NCBI GenBank assembly: GCA_002633005.1
Contig: NMRA01000874.1
Location: 1 to 64,000, forward strand
Origin: Phoronis australis
Lineage: Eukaryota; Phoronida; Phoronidae
Direction of reading: 5' to 3'
DNA: 64,000 nucleotides
Positions 23,601-31,620 of this stretch are shown one piece after another; positions within the stretch are counted from its first letter, which is position 1; the number at the start of each line of letters is the position of its first letter. The position numbers and the translations under genes are program-made. The notes below the pieces were generated by a model that saw nothing but the letters and a program-made list of their open reading frames with translations, ran no database searches and was not told the DNA's origin.

Positions 23601-26340
23601 CAACTTTTCGCTCCCCGAACCACCGTCGCTGTAAAATGTTCAGACGCCTATAGAAACAACCTTATTCCAGCTGAAGCGGGCAGTTAAAAGTTAAAAACAA
23701 AATCATTCCGGATGGCTAAAAAGGGTACAATGTAGGTGGTAACGATATCCAGAAAGCAGCCCCTGCTAGATGGAGTTTGCCTCGCAAAATCGTATAATTA
23801 TAACGTTTCTTACCATTGCAGCGTTTTAATATCTTATTACCGCAAACACTGAGGTTAACGACTATGCTCACACACAAGCCTACTCCCTACCTTTAAAGTG
23901 TTTCATAATAAGCGCTCACTGATCTATTAAAAGCCCCCCTTAAATTTTGAGAATTTCCAATTAATGAGCGCCCATAGTTCAAGCTAGCACCCATCATAGC
24001 GCACTACAAACGACCGCGTGTGGTTTAAAATTGGCACGCAGCTTATATGGTGTGTCACTTTCATTTTGCACAACTTCAGTTTTCAGAAACGTCTTTTCAC
24101 AATATGTAAAAACCAAATCCCGGCTTTGTTTTATACTTCGGAAAGAAAGTTAACACTAGTGACATTCGTGTCGTTTTGTGACTGACCTATTTTTTTGGAA
24201 GGTATTGAGGAGCAAACTCACCATTACCCGAGTTAGTTTGAATCGTTAACGACTTTGATGACAGCCAGTAGCAGGCCAGATCTAACAAAATCCCGGATAC
24301 ATTTTCAACGGGCATTTTCTCCCTTTTCACATCGCAAATTTAGCTACTCGAATGCACAAGTCAATAAAAGAGCACTGATTCAACTTTCACGTCGGCAACT
24401 TGCCTTGCGCTCTAGAGACTTTCAATGGCGTTCGTGAAGAATAGTAAGGCCGTACCTGCATGAATTAAGTCAATTTTGAGATCCAAAATTTGTGAGTATT
24501 TAACGCTGCAGGTAAGAGCATAATCTAAACATTTTCTCAATGATCTAAAAAATCTATTTTGGCGCGTAAAAATGGCGGGAAAATTTTGCGACCTGGCATT
24601 TACGAATGCGAGCTGGATTTTGAAAATGCGACCTGNNNNNNNNNNNNNNNNNNNNNNNNNNNNNNNNNNNNNNNNNNNNNNNNNNNNNNNNNNNNNNNNN
24701 NNNNNNNNNNNNNNNNNNNNNNNNNNNNNNNNNNNNNNNNNNNNNNNNNNNNNNNNNNNNNNNNNNNNNNNNNNNNNNNNNNNNNNNNNNNNNNNNNNNN
24801 NNNNNNNNNNNNNNNNNNNNNNNNNNNNNNNNNNNNNNNNNNNNNNNNNNNNNNNNNNNNNNNNNNNNNNNNNNNNNNNNNNNNNNNNNNNNNNNNNNNN
24901 NNNNNNNNNNNNNNNNNNNNNNNNNNNNNNNNNNNNNNNNNNNNNNNNNNNNNNNNNNNNNNNNNNNNNNNNNNNNNNNNNNNNNNNNNNNNNNNNNNNN
25001 NNNNNNNNNNNNNNNNNNNNNNNNNNNNNNNNNNNNNNNNNNNNNNNNNNNNNNNNNNNNNNNNNNNNNNNNNNNNNNNNNNNNNNNNNNNNGAACGAGC
25101 TAGCCAAGTACGGCGAAGCGTGTCATCCTTCGGCAAGCGACGCAAGGTACCCAAAGCGCGTGTGAGACGATAATGAGTACATCCCGGCACGCAGCAACAG
25201 AGTGGCATGGTGACTGACTTGTAAACAAAAGCAAACGACAACCGAACTTATCACAACCGAGGTAGAACAATGAGTGACTTGACAGCGCTCACAGTCAAAC
25301 TATAATGAAAAGAAATTGGCGCAAAACTCTTGCCTACCAAAACGTCACTTCAGGAGTGGAGGACGAGAAATTAATCAAATTACGAAAAACTGTAATTAAG
25401 TGAAAAATGTGTCTGGGATAATCAACGAACCTTATTTTTGCTAAAAGTGACATGAAAAAAGGTTGCCTTCGCCTTTAATCTCAAGATCATTCATTTAAAG
25501 CACTCAGGTGACATGTTTTGGTGAGTGTAAAGAATTTTTTAAAACACTGTCCCACGATCACCCATTTTCTCATTTACCGCAACTTGTGTCACAGAATCGG
25601 AGGAATATGTGAATGGCTAATCAATTATAAGATCACCAAAAATAGTAATTGTTCTTTCTTCTAATACCATTCAAGGTGTCATGCTCCAGTGAGATCGCAA
25701 CAAATTCATGGTCAAAGCACAAAAATGTTCGAAAAAAACCCACGCATCAGTCCTCCTTTGACAGTTCGAGGTCAAAGACGGTACGGCAATTGCCAATTTG
25801 TCATGGAGTGTCACGACATCGCCAGCTCCACACTTATCCAAACCATTTTGTAACCTTCCGTGATGAACCAGCAATTGCCATCCATCCATAACCCATCGGA
25901 TAATTCCGTACCGTCCTTGACCTCGAAACGTCAGAGGAGGAGTGATACGTCGGCTTTTAGGGAAATTTTTGTGCTTTGATCGCGAATTTGTTGCGATCTC
26001 GTTGGAGCAGGACACCTTGAATCGTATTAAAAGAAAGAACAATCACTAAAATTGTTTGTAATGTTGAGACCCTGTTTTGTTTAAATTTATTGAGTTTTGT
26101 GTTTGATATGGATGAATGAAGTGAAGCACCCATGGAATTGCTTGGGCAAGTGCCATTCCTTGTCCTTAGTGTCATACCTTGTAATATTATATATAGTGGA
26201 TTGGGGACGACCAAACTGCCAGTGCCGTGGCCATGTAGGTAGGGGTACTAAATGTTGATCTTTTGTCACTGTAGTGAAAACTAACCTGAGATCTGTCCCA
26301 AGGAAATAGTCTCATCTGTATCTATGGCATCCACCAGCAT
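2541..26340 (-). CDS. DNAJC2: DnaJ homolog subfamily C member 2 (ZRF1/MPP11/zuotin), 16 exons, complete
   Basis: Exons in transcript order: 26286-26340, 21518-21708, 19943-20018, 15481-15579, 14384-14528, 12545-12691, 12065-12156, 11488-11609, 10937-11005, 10410-10490, 9273-9361, 6992-7061, 5759-5934, 5229-5437, 3810-3988, 2541-2609. All introns are GT-AG and phases match; the total is 1869 nt (622 residues; human about 621). Features: [11 protein letters not shown] near residue 25; J-domain with HPD at 116-118; zuotin-homology region ([14 protein letters not shown]); charged Glu/Lys helices; SANT1 from W449; SANT2 from W557; C-terminus ends in KAKK. In the family it is the Hsp40 of the ribosome-associated complex with HSPA14, and it also binds H2A-ubiquitin chromatin. 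Exon 1 is the least certain: it was chosen for its ATG, a good donor and phase 1 fit to exon 2. Confidence 0.96.
3180..3606. repeat. 61-bp minisatellite, 7 near-identical copies
   Basis: Seven head-to-tail copies start at 3180, 3241, 3302, 3363, 3424, 3485 and 3546, and an eighth breaks off after 3607. It lies in DNAJC2 intron 15, about 200 bp inside the donor. Copies look almost identical, which implies recent expansion or homogenisation. The unit has no splice-site resemblance, unlike the junction arrays elsewhere. Confidence 0.97.
3722..3791 (-). repeat. Tandem partial copy of DNAJC2 exon 15 end plus donor site
   Basis: Read antisense, this repeats the last part of exon 15: [16 protein letters not shown] against [17 protein letters not shown], followed again by GTAAGT (3729-3734). 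The copy sits 78 bp downstream of the original and the second donor is 75 bp after the first. No stop codon lies between the two donors, so the second would add 25 in-frame residues. Confidence 0.9.
3810..3988 (-). CDS. DNAJC2: DNAJC2 exon 15, SANT2 domain
   Basis: Codes for residues 541-600: [19 protein letters not shown], then [10 protein letters not shown] and KKDCMLRYK, the Myb/SANT tryptophan pattern of the second SANT domain. The acceptor is CCACGCCAG and the donor AAG/GTAAGT. A degenerate second copy of its 3' part follows in the intron. Confidence 0.95.
5229..5437 (-). CDS. DNAJC2: DNAJC2 exon 14, end of SANT1 and linker
   Basis: Starts [13 protein letters not shown], the last helices of SANT1, then [16 protein letters not shown], a segment strongly conserved in DNAJC2, and a variable linker to SANT2. 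It enters in phase 2 and leaves in phase 1, matching its neighbours. Confidence 0.95.
5759..5934 (-). CDS. DNAJC2: DNAJC2 exon 13, coiled coil and SANT1 start
   Basis: Residues 413-470. A Glu/Arg/Gln helix ([17 protein letters not shown]) leads to [21 protein letters not shown], the first half of SANT1. Confidence 0.95.
6203..6444 (+). mobile_element. tRNA-derived SINE, copy 1, with target-site duplication
   Basis: A tRNA-like head (cagtgtgacctggttgat) with a B box GGTTCAAGTTC is followed by a family body also seen at 55057-55256 and 61231-61405. The 12-mer gatggtctggta flanks it exactly at 6191-6202 and 6445-6456, the target-site duplication expected of LINE-mediated retroposition. It lies in DNAJC2 intron 12, antisense to the gene. 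Confidence 0.88.
6793..6985. repeat. About 40-bp degenerate minisatellite at the 5' end of DNAJC2 intron 12
   Basis: Four to five diverged copies of a unit containing ttctgaartgtgattgg and acaatgt. The array begins within about 10 bases of the exon 12 donor (6990-6991). No clear copy of the donor itself is included. Confidence 0.85.
6992..7061 (-). CDS. DNAJC2: DNAJC2 exon 12
   Basis: Encodes [20 protein letters not shown] and a final EE, matching the LASLQCLNETL region of human DNAJC2. Length and phase (2 in, 0 out) fit exons 11 and 13. Confidence 0.92.
7801..8935. repeat. Block of seven ~150-bp diverged repeats with ~450-bp higher-order period
   Basis: Seven monomers begin with variants of gccactaggnggc at about 7801, 7938, 8098, 8244, 8391, 8551 and 8699. 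Monomers 1/4/7, 2/5 and 3/6 resemble each other most, so a trimer of about 443-455 bp has been duplicated. The last monomer ends in a cggacggacgg-rich run and a hairpin (tgcgtccacatat with its inverse). The 148-residue open frame through 8703-9149 is spurious. Confidence 0.85.
9157..9288 (-). repeat. 44-bp tandem repeat (x3) spanning the DNAJC2 exon 11 donor
   Basis: Three copies start at 9157, 9201 and 9245. Each contains, antisense, GTCTGTTACCAG/GTAAGATG, the 3' end of exon 11 with its donor site. The copy at 9245-9288 joins the real exon. Use of either downstream donor would read into TAA directly after the first junction, so only the exon-proximal donor gives a normal protein. Confidence 0.95.
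9273..9361 (-). CDS. DNAJC2: DNAJC2 exon 11
   Basis: Encodes [19 protein letters not shown] and [10 protein letters not shown], matching the FSDNEAERVKMMEEVEKL region of human DNAJC2. Its last 17 nt belong to the 44-bp tandem repeat. Confidence 0.93.
9850..10362. mobile_element. hAT-like non-autonomous element with 13-bp inverted ends
   Basis: The left end is CAGGGCTTGGAAT and the right end ATTCCAAGCCCTG, a perfect 13-bp inverted repeat of hAT type (CAGGG). TATATA flanks both sides, but this is low complexity and shorter than the usual 8-bp hAT duplication. Inside are repeated gcggaaa motifs and no transposase. It lies in DNAJC2 intron 10. Confidence 0.75.
10937..11005 (-). CDS. DNAJC2: DNAJC2 exon 9, charged helix
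   Basis: Encodes [20 protein letters not shown] and KQE, 23 residues of the Glu/Lys-rich ribosome-contacting helix region. Phase 0 at both ends. Confidence 0.9.
11047..11300. repeat. 26-bp minisatellite with a single-N gap at 11177
   Basis: About nine copies of a unit like catgtccctacagcgccacc in DNAJC2 intron 8. The single N inside the array probably marks collapsed or unresolved repeat copies. Confidence 0.92.
11885..11948. repeat. 15-16-bp AT-rich tandem repeat
   Basis: About four copies of aactaattatttcat in DNAJC2 intron 7, with small differences. Confidence 0.85.
12545..12691 (-). CDS. DNAJC2: DNAJC2 exon 6, zuotin-homology core
   Basis: Encodes [12 protein letters not shown] and [20 protein letters not shown], the most conserved block of the family after the J-domain. 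Acceptor ACATAG, donor AA/GTGAGG. Confidence 0.96.
12975..13150 (+). repeat. Interspersed repeat, copy A (partner at 57060-57235)
   Basis: About 175 bp that matches 57060-57235 in reverse complement, including gggtcctccagtg, tctcgtgaaagtctcat and atgcatagtctcatta. No coding sequence. The family is unknown to me. Confidence 0.75.
14309..14360. repeat. 13-bp tandem repeat near the DNAJC2 exon 5 donor
   Basis: Four copies of aacaggcaacagt and variants, just inside the 5' end of intron 5 (donor at 14382-14383). Confidence 0.85.
14384..14528 (-). CDS. DNAJC2: DNAJC2 exon 5
   Basis: Encodes the end of the J-domain ([19 protein letters not shown]) and [16 protein letters not shown] of the zuotin region. 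Phase 1 in, phase 2 out. Confidence 0.95.
14772..15095. repeat. About 120-bp tandem repeat, 2.7 copies
   Basis: Units start near 14772, 14891 and 15011. Each contains variants of agacatncagtcatga, aattaaccaatatgttaca and acatagngngaangatgc. It lies in DNAJC2 intron 4. Confidence 0.85.
15481..15579 (-). CDS. DNAJC2: DNAJC2 exon 4, J-domain with HPD motif
   Basis: Encodes [16 protein letters not shown] and DDDYFTCIT. The HPD tripeptide that stimulates Hsp70 ATPase is intact at residues 116-118. Confidence 0.96.
16034..16290. mobile_element. Small inverted-repeat element (MITE)
   Basis: The left end GGGGATTGTTCCAAGAAAAC pairs with the right end GTTTCTTGGAACCGTCCCC, so terminal inverted repeats of about 23 bp bound 257 bp. 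No coding capacity. I see no certain target-site duplication, so the superfamily is open. It sits just upstream of the gypsy remnant in DNAJC2 intron 3. Confidence 0.72.
16603..18588 (+). pseudogene. Gypsy gag-pol, first open part (gag, protease, most of RT)
   Basis: A 661-codon open frame. Gag ends in two CCHC zinc knuckles ([14 protein letters not shown] and [14 protein letters not shown], about residues 238-270). The protease active site reads DSGAS rather than the commoner DTG. RT motifs include [25 protein letters not shown] and the catalytic box VSDDIIVYG, where the position before DD is Ser. Gag and pol share one frame without a stop. The frame is lost just after the catalytic box. Codon use is more GC-rich than the host intron. 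Described as a decayed copy only. Confidence 0.95.
18560..19420 (+). pseudogene. Gypsy pol fragment (RT end and RNase H) in shifted frame
   Basis: The pol frame resumes in frame +2 with the RT thumb ([29 protein letters not shown]) and RNase H ([59 protein letters not shown]). It ends at an in-frame TGA. Confidence 0.93.
19421..19702 (+). pseudogene. Gypsy integrase N-terminal fragment, truncated
   Basis: Same frame as the preceding fragment, past the TGA. It carries the integrase HHCC zinc finger ([17 protein letters not shown] ... RCLPCH). Similarity stops at about 19702 and the DD-E core is absent. Confidence 0.88.
19943..20018 (-). CDS. DNAJC2: DNAJC2 exon 3, J-domain start
   Basis: Encodes [20 protein letters not shown] and QIKRA, helices I-II of the J-domain (human [19 protein letters not shown]). 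The tight match leaves little doubt. Confidence 0.97.
20019..21517. other. DNAJC2 intron 2, simple repeats only
   Basis: No coding exon or transposon that I can recognise. There is a short TG/CTG-rich microsatellite at about 20490-20540 and a run of about 20 A at 21073-21092 followed by cgcaactacgggcc. The A-run could be the tail of an old retroposon, but I find no matching body. Confidence 0.6.
21518..21708 (-). CDS. DNAJC2: DNAJC2 exon 2
   Basis: Encodes [20 protein letters not shown], an acidic Ser/Glu stretch, and [11 protein letters not shown], matching human VEPVGRWFEAF and MLKTLDPKDWK. The preceding ATCTTGCTTTTAG is a good acceptor, so an in-frame TTG there is not the start; the ATG lies in exon 1. 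Confidence 0.94.
22470..22511 (+). pseudogene. Left-arm copy of the THAP start, degenerate
   Basis: Reads [14 protein letters not shown] against [14 protein letters not shown] in the right arm. The zinc-binding second Cys is Tyr here, and the similarity ends where CAGGGCCCGAC begins. Confidence 0.75.
22509..24635. mobile_element. Probable nested hAT element, right end lost in N gap
   Basis: Starts CAGGGCCCGACATAACGA and continues with alternating gcgacctg and gcgagctg motifs, typical of hAT ends as I remember them. It interrupts the left THAP arm directly after ctcattatc; the uninterrupted right arm shows ctcattatcgtctcac at the same place, an apparent empty site. The same motifs recur at 24585-24635, just before the gap, which would then hide the other end. 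No transposase open frame was recognised in 22650-24560. Confidence 0.55.
24636..25092. other. Assembly gap, 457 N
   Basis: A run of N. All open frames reported across it are meaningless. It probably hides the right end of the nested hAT and part of the THAP element. Confidence 1.
25093..25208 (-). pseudogene. THAP zinc-finger N-terminus, truncated by gap
   Basis: From ATG at 25208: [13 protein letters not shown], then [17 protein letters not shown], the C-x-C start and the FPKD-LRxxW block of a THAP (C2CH) domain. This DNA-binding domain occurs in P-element and Kolobok transposases and in host THAP proteins. The AVPTF end of the domain would be inside the gap. Its position in a TTAA-flanked inverted repeat favours a transposase fragment. 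Confidence 0.8.
25645..26215. mobile_element. Foldback element, copy 1
   Basis: 25645-25830 and 25880-26045 are inverted copies (both arms read ttctttcttntaatac and gagatcgcaacaaattc from the outside in). A tail follows to about 26215 (gttttgtgtttgata, tgaagtgaagcaccc). The whole arrangement recurs at 48280-48800. The open frames on both strands mirror each other because of the palindrome. It lies in DNAJC2 intron 1. Confidence 0.85.
26286..26340 (-). CDS. DNAJC2: DNAJC2 exon 1 (start codon)
   Basis: ATG at 26340; encodes [18 protein letters not shown] and leaves in phase 1 at TCAG/GTTAGT, exactly what exon 2 needs. The total protein length then equals the family's. It rests on position, phase and donor, not on sequence similarity, because the family N-terminus is variable. 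Confidence 0.72.
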
Positions 26341-29300
26341 TTTACGAAAGATTTAGCTTTAAAACACACCACAGCGCCAACACAAATCACAAATGATGCG
26401 CGTTAACACAACTTGCAAAATGAAAAATCGGCATGAGTATGAACAGCGCCCTCTGTCCGACCACAATTTTACGACCTCCTTTACTGAAGAACCCAGAGAT
26501 GATTTGATAGACAAATCCCTGAACTACTCATGTTGAACAGGTGTTCGGATATATTCCTGGGAAGCCAACTTTGACTCGAAATGTGCCAGGGAAATACACA
26601 AAAACAAGAATCCTCAAGAGCAAGGACCGCTGTCTTTGCTTCATTTTAAATCAGATGGCTTCATGTTCTGCAGTAACATGAGACTTATAGTGCTGATGAG
26701 TGTGGAACGGGAAGGGTGAGTGTGGCCAAGGATAAACTCCAGAATGGTCGTTGAAGAAATATTCATGTTACACTTGTCAAACTCTCGCGATGGCCCCAGA
26801 TTCGTCGTGCAAGTCTCACTATATTGGAGACAGGACTTCTCAAAATATGTGAACACTGAGATATTTCAAATTTGCGACCAATAACTCGTGAAAAATTACA
26901 TCTTTAGAATTAGAAAAACATTTGATGTTGCCAAATTCGACACACTTCCGTTAAATTGTTGTAAAAAGTTACGTAACAGAGTTTATCGAGCATCCGTGGT
27001 GAATGTGGTGAAATGTTCTGGTTGTTAGCATGATTGCAGCGATTCTTATTCAGTCAGTGTTCACTTATTCCTTATTATTTGACTATAAAATGTACTGAAT
27101 CTTGTAATACAAAACGTTTTAGCAACGCGATAGATTGAAAATATATGCCGCTAATTATAATGTCCTTGTTTCGTATCAATTTTCAAACAGTTGGTTACAA
27201 ATCTCGAAATTCTGACTTACTTTCTAGAAATTTCAAAAATTATTTTGAAAAGATTTTCTCACGATTTTGAGAATATAAAAAATCAAATCAAGCTCATCTT
27301 TAAGTGTCCTAGATAGGCCACCGTACAATATGAACTTAATAAAAACTTCATCATTGTTGCTAGGGCCCATAAAACATATAACGTGAGCTTATATTAGGCC
27401 ATTCATTCGCCTGCGTATGAAGACGCGTCCCGGGGGTGATTCCACTCTATTTGTTACAAAAACTATCAAGTAGTCCAGCATCCGTTTATTTTTATCTACA
27501 CGACTCGTTGTCTACCTTTTTGTCCTGTTATGGTGAAGATACCACAGAGCCTCTCCCGGCCGCTCTAGGTAGACTTTGTGATTTCCACAGTATTTGGGCG
27601 TAACAGAAGTGACAAATCGAATCACTGAGCCACGTAATCCTTCTCCCAGGCCGGATAACACTCCAAAGATCAACAAGAAAATTTTTGAAATATATCAAGT
27701 GTTTTCAATTCAGTATTAGTTATTGAGGATAGACATGCGGAGGAAGCCTTAGGGAGGCCGGGGAGGAATGGAGCCGGGAGAGAGAAAGAGAACACTCCAT
27801 CTAAGACAAGTGCACACGGCGCTTTAATTAAAGGGGAAGCACCCGTTTTGATGTCACCTTTAGTCAAAACACAGATTCTGATTTATCGTGGACAGACATT
27901 TTTCCAATTTAGCTACTGGAGGTTTGACGTGTAAGGTTTACTAGGGGTTTAAAGGGCCACATATGAATTGCTACGTGCCTTGAATGCAAATGACCTCAGT
28001 CTGCTTAAAGTTCACGTCTGCGGCAAATTGAATTGTGAGGATTTTGCCATGCGAGGCGATGAGGCGGACGTCGCCCTTGTTGGCTTTCTACTAAACCTGG
28101 CGTGTGGTGTAAAGGCCCCGGCCACAGCATGCTGGTGAGTAGAGCTAGGTGATTAACAAATCTTTGGCACTGGGCCAATGAAAATTATTGCAATAACCCT
28201 ATAACAAGAAATCGCTCTCGCTGGCTTATTGTTATCGTCATTTTTAATCATATCTGTTAATAGACCACAACCGCCGGGCGTGCGTTCAGTAACGCTAGGA
28301 CCTACGCTAGGACCTACGCTAGGACCTAGCTAAAATCTAGCCAAGCGGCCACATGATCTCATTAAAATACACGACAATATCTCGTGTAATCTCGCGAAGT
28401 CTTGCTTTTTAGCGAGGTCCTAGCCTTAGTGAACGGGAGGCGTGTCTTTTTAAGGACGCCAGCTCATCTCTGAGCTTCTCGTGTGCGCTCGCCAAACGGT
28501 TCTTCACAAGGCCCTCACCGTGGTTACGCGTTCATTTCCATCGAGCAGACGCGAATGACCGACACAGGCTGTGTTCAACATAGGAATCAGTAAGGTTTAA
28601 TAGCTGATTGGTAGAACATGATTATGTTTGCTCAAATGGAAAAGAACGTAGAACCATGCAAGGTGCGGAGCCTTTTGCCGAGTCGTCCACGTCAAATTCA
28701 ATGGGAGTCCCATGGATAATACTCACTAAGGGGACAGTAATTAACACAGAAGACTTCCATATAACCAGTAATCTTTATTTTTAATAAACGTAACACCAAA
28801 AACAGTTGGTTTCTTCTTTTTAGTAAAATTTTGGGGCGAGACAACACCGGCACCTGTTCCAGCCCTGGAAATCGTACCTCCCCCCCTCCGGTTTGGCACC
28901 CGGAGTTAGGGTTGGGTATCCGGCTGACACAGTTTGTAATTAGTCCTGCACTTTTCTTTTCCTTTCTCTCCCTTCGTGCGTCCCTGCGGATGGGCATGAG
29001 CTGTCTTACAACATCTCTTGTGGCGCTTTTTATTGCCCATCTTACCAGAGACTACCTATTATACCGGTTATTTACGTGTATTCATTATATTGTAATTGTA
29101 TCAGTCATAATAAATGACCTTATATCGCGCCTACCTCGGTCTCCTTTTCATCTCTGTTAACGAGCTTGCGACGCACGTATCATTTATCTTTATTCGTGAC
29201 ATATGTCGATCATAAATGGTATTTCACTCGTTAATATTTATGTGAGCATATGGACTCGTCTTACTCCTTCTCCCCCTCATCTAGGTCTATTCCATTATTC

Positions 29301-31130
29301 CTTTGTGCAGGACTACACGTCGTTTCCCAGCCTTCGCAGTGGTCTGCTGTTATCACGTGCCTCGAGTTTGGTCAGCTCTTGGCTCTTATAGGCTGACGAT
29401 TGTCACGTGTCTTTAGGGGCGTTTTTCTTTGTTATTGTAACCTCTCTTTCAGTTCACCTTGTTCCGGCCACATTGTCGTTCGTCAAAAATCATTCAATTT
29501 TCCCACCCTCTTCCTCCCAGTTTTCGTCATTCTCTCGTACTTCCACGTGGCCGGCGCTTAATATTGCCCATCTTACCAGAGATTACCTATTATACGTTAT
29601 TTACCTGTATCAATTATATTGTAATTCTATTAGTCATAATAAACGCTTTTTATTGCCAATCTTACCAGAGATTACCTATTATACGTTATTTACCTGTATT
29701 CATTATATTGTAATTGTATTAGTATAAATGACCTTATATCGCCTACCTCGGTCTCCTTGTCATCTCTGGTAACGAGCTTGCGACGCACGTATCATTTATC
29801 TTTATTCGGGACATATGTCGATCATAAAATTTTGTAATGACCTTCAGTGTTTGAGTTGATATTTTGGCAACACACATTTAGGAATTACTATCTAATCCGC
29901 ATACCTGTGGCTTTTTAACGACGGAGGCTATTTATTAGTCTGAATATAAAACGTTCAGATAAATTACGTTCCATTAGATATGAAATAATCTGAGACTGTT
30001 ACTTCTTATGAATGTAACATATTATCAACTTACCGTGATAAGCAAACTTCAATCGCTTCTTTAATTGTACATTTGTCAGCCCTGTTGTTTTGCTAAAAGT
30101 TTTGGTAAAAATCGCTCAACCTACGTCATGACTTGGACTTAAATCGATTTCTGATAAAATAACATTAAAAACATGTCACAGTAAATATTGAATAAACCGC
30201 TAAAATATGAGGAGTGACACCTCCACATACCAATATGGTTTGAGTTATGTCCATTGTCCACTGATTGTCATTTTGCCAAATTGTCCTGAATATTCTGACA
30301 AATGAGACTTCCAGATTACTTTACCGAGGAAAAGTAGAGTTAGATCCTGTCGTAAACATCATCACGTGTCTCGCAATACTGTATTATGAGCAATCTTTCC
30401 ATGGGGAAACTTTCTCCAAACTCAGAGTTCTAAATACTACGAAACCTGCAACAACTGTTTACGCCAGAGAATATCTGCAGAACTGGGTGACAGTTTCTGT
30501 TACTTACTACGTCACTGGTGACGTATTTTTGTAGAAATGTCATCGTTTACGTTCTCATCCGTTATTTAGATATGATAATGAAACCACAAATGAACAAAAA
30601 AAATGACAGACCCAACTTTATCTCCTCCATTTTGGCAAGAAATATGAATTTTACTGCTCCTATGGAACCATCTCGACAATTTCACTGCTACCCAACAAAG
30701 CGGAGCTGCTGTGTAGGGGCTTTTGTAAAAATAGCTTTTCATAGCATTTTGGTACCTTAAAATTATCTTACGTCATTGGAAGTTAATTTTAATTAATTTC
30801 GTTAGAGATTAGCGTAGTACTCTTCCAACATTCGGCCATTATAAACAAAACATCAAACTTTAACCTCTCTAAAATAGCGTATGAGCTCCTTACATAGAAC
30901 CTGAAACAAAATAGTCCTCGGAGAGTTTGTAGTCTCACGGAAGGGAATCTTTGTGTAAAGAGGATACCGGTTGTATTCTAACGCACGGAATTGTTGTGGG
31001 GAGCGTTTATTTAGCAGTGCTTCAGGCTTGCGACGCTTTTATAGGTCCCAGTACCCCGTGCTGCTGTAGGACGTAAAGTGTGGACGTAATAATTCATAAA
31101 ACAGTTTTACGTATTATTTATTGTTTTCAA
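26341..31130. other. Intergenic region between DNAJC2 and the secreted-protein gene
   Basis: No conserved exon found. Notable content: tandem cgctaggaccta at about 28300-28325, a pyrimidine-rich stretch at 28830-28990, and a duplicated segment (29027-29216 and 29564-29830). The DNAJC2 promoter must be near 26345-26700; I see no TATA box there. Confidence 0.6.
29027..29830 (+). repeat. Duplicated ~190-bp segment with an extra ~80-bp partial copy
   Basis: The block attgcccatcttaccagaga ... gacatatgtcgatcataaa occurs at 29027-29216 and again ending at 29830. Its first part (accagagattacctattata to ttatattgtaatt) is present three times, near 29035, 29570 and 29660. This could be LTR-like or tandem transposon debris; no coding sequence shows which. 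Confidence 0.75.
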
Positions 31131-31138
31131 TATATAAG
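31131..31138 (+). promoter_or_regulatory. TATA box of the secreted-protein gene
   Basis: TATATAAG, a consensus TATA element, about 325 bp upstream of the ATG at 31456. A start site near 31160 would leave a 5' UTR of about 300 nt. An inference from sequence only. Confidence 0.5.
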
Positions 31139-31455
31139 AGGACGTTAAAGCCAACATTTTCGTCTTCTCTATACGAAACAATTCAGGGAAAACACGAAAC
31201 ACCAACAGCATTATTTGTTCCGCATACGGTTGCCAGAAAGCATTTGAGGACAAACAAAATTTAATGTTTTACGCAGCAACTGTAATTGACGTTTCTCTCC
31301 GTCGTTAGTTCAACTTTTGAATGGGATTAGGATTTGTCAACTTTAATCGCCTTACCTCAGACACATAGCGAGATAATCCCATAAAACAGCTGTTTCATGT
31401 GTGCCCAATAGTACTTCGACCACTCTTTATTTCGTTTACGTCTCACTGTACAGCA

Positions 31456-31620
31456 ATGACGCTTTACTGCATTTTGGTGTTTCTGGCGTTTGCCTCCTCA
31501 GCGCTGGCGATGCTGCAGGCGCCGTCGTGCCCAAGTCAACAAGTCATATTCAGCAATTACCGATATTTTGCAGCGACAACGAAAGACAACACTGGGACTA
31601 CGGAGAAAAGAAGGGATGTG
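31456..31620 (+). CDS. Secreted-protein exon 1: signal peptide
   Basis: 55 codons with a hydrophobic core LVFLAFASSALA, cleavage likely after ALA, one Cys (PSCPS) and a basic EKRRDV end. A rival open frame on the same strand (31401-31682) contains CSDNERQHWDYGEKKGC but would run into a stop in exon 2. Confidence 0.65.

Larger units (their letters stand above)
22206..25478. mobile_element. TTAA-flanked palindromic element with THAP start, Kolobok-like
   Basis: Both edges carry TTAA (22206-22209 and 25475-25478), followed inward by AGGCGAAGACAACC on the left and AGGCGAAGGCAACC on the right strand. The inverted similarity runs about 310 bp per arm and includes the ATG and first codons of a THAP-type zinc finger. 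TTAA duplications together with a THAP domain point to the Kolobok superfamily from general knowledge. The middle is occupied by unrelated DNA (see 22509) and an N gap. It lies in DNAJC2 intron 1. Confidence 0.75.

Noticed and set aside
24412-25241. Four open frames of about 200 codons across 24412-25241
   Set aside because: They run through 457 N. Only the THAP start (25093-25208, minus) is real sequence.
25649-26042. Similar proteins on opposite strands
   Set aside because: They mirror each other because the DNA is a palindromic foldback element.
27828-27960. Another TTAA element starting TTAAAGGGGAAGCACCC
   Set aside because: The left end resembles the TTAA family, but I could not find a matching inverted right end nearby.
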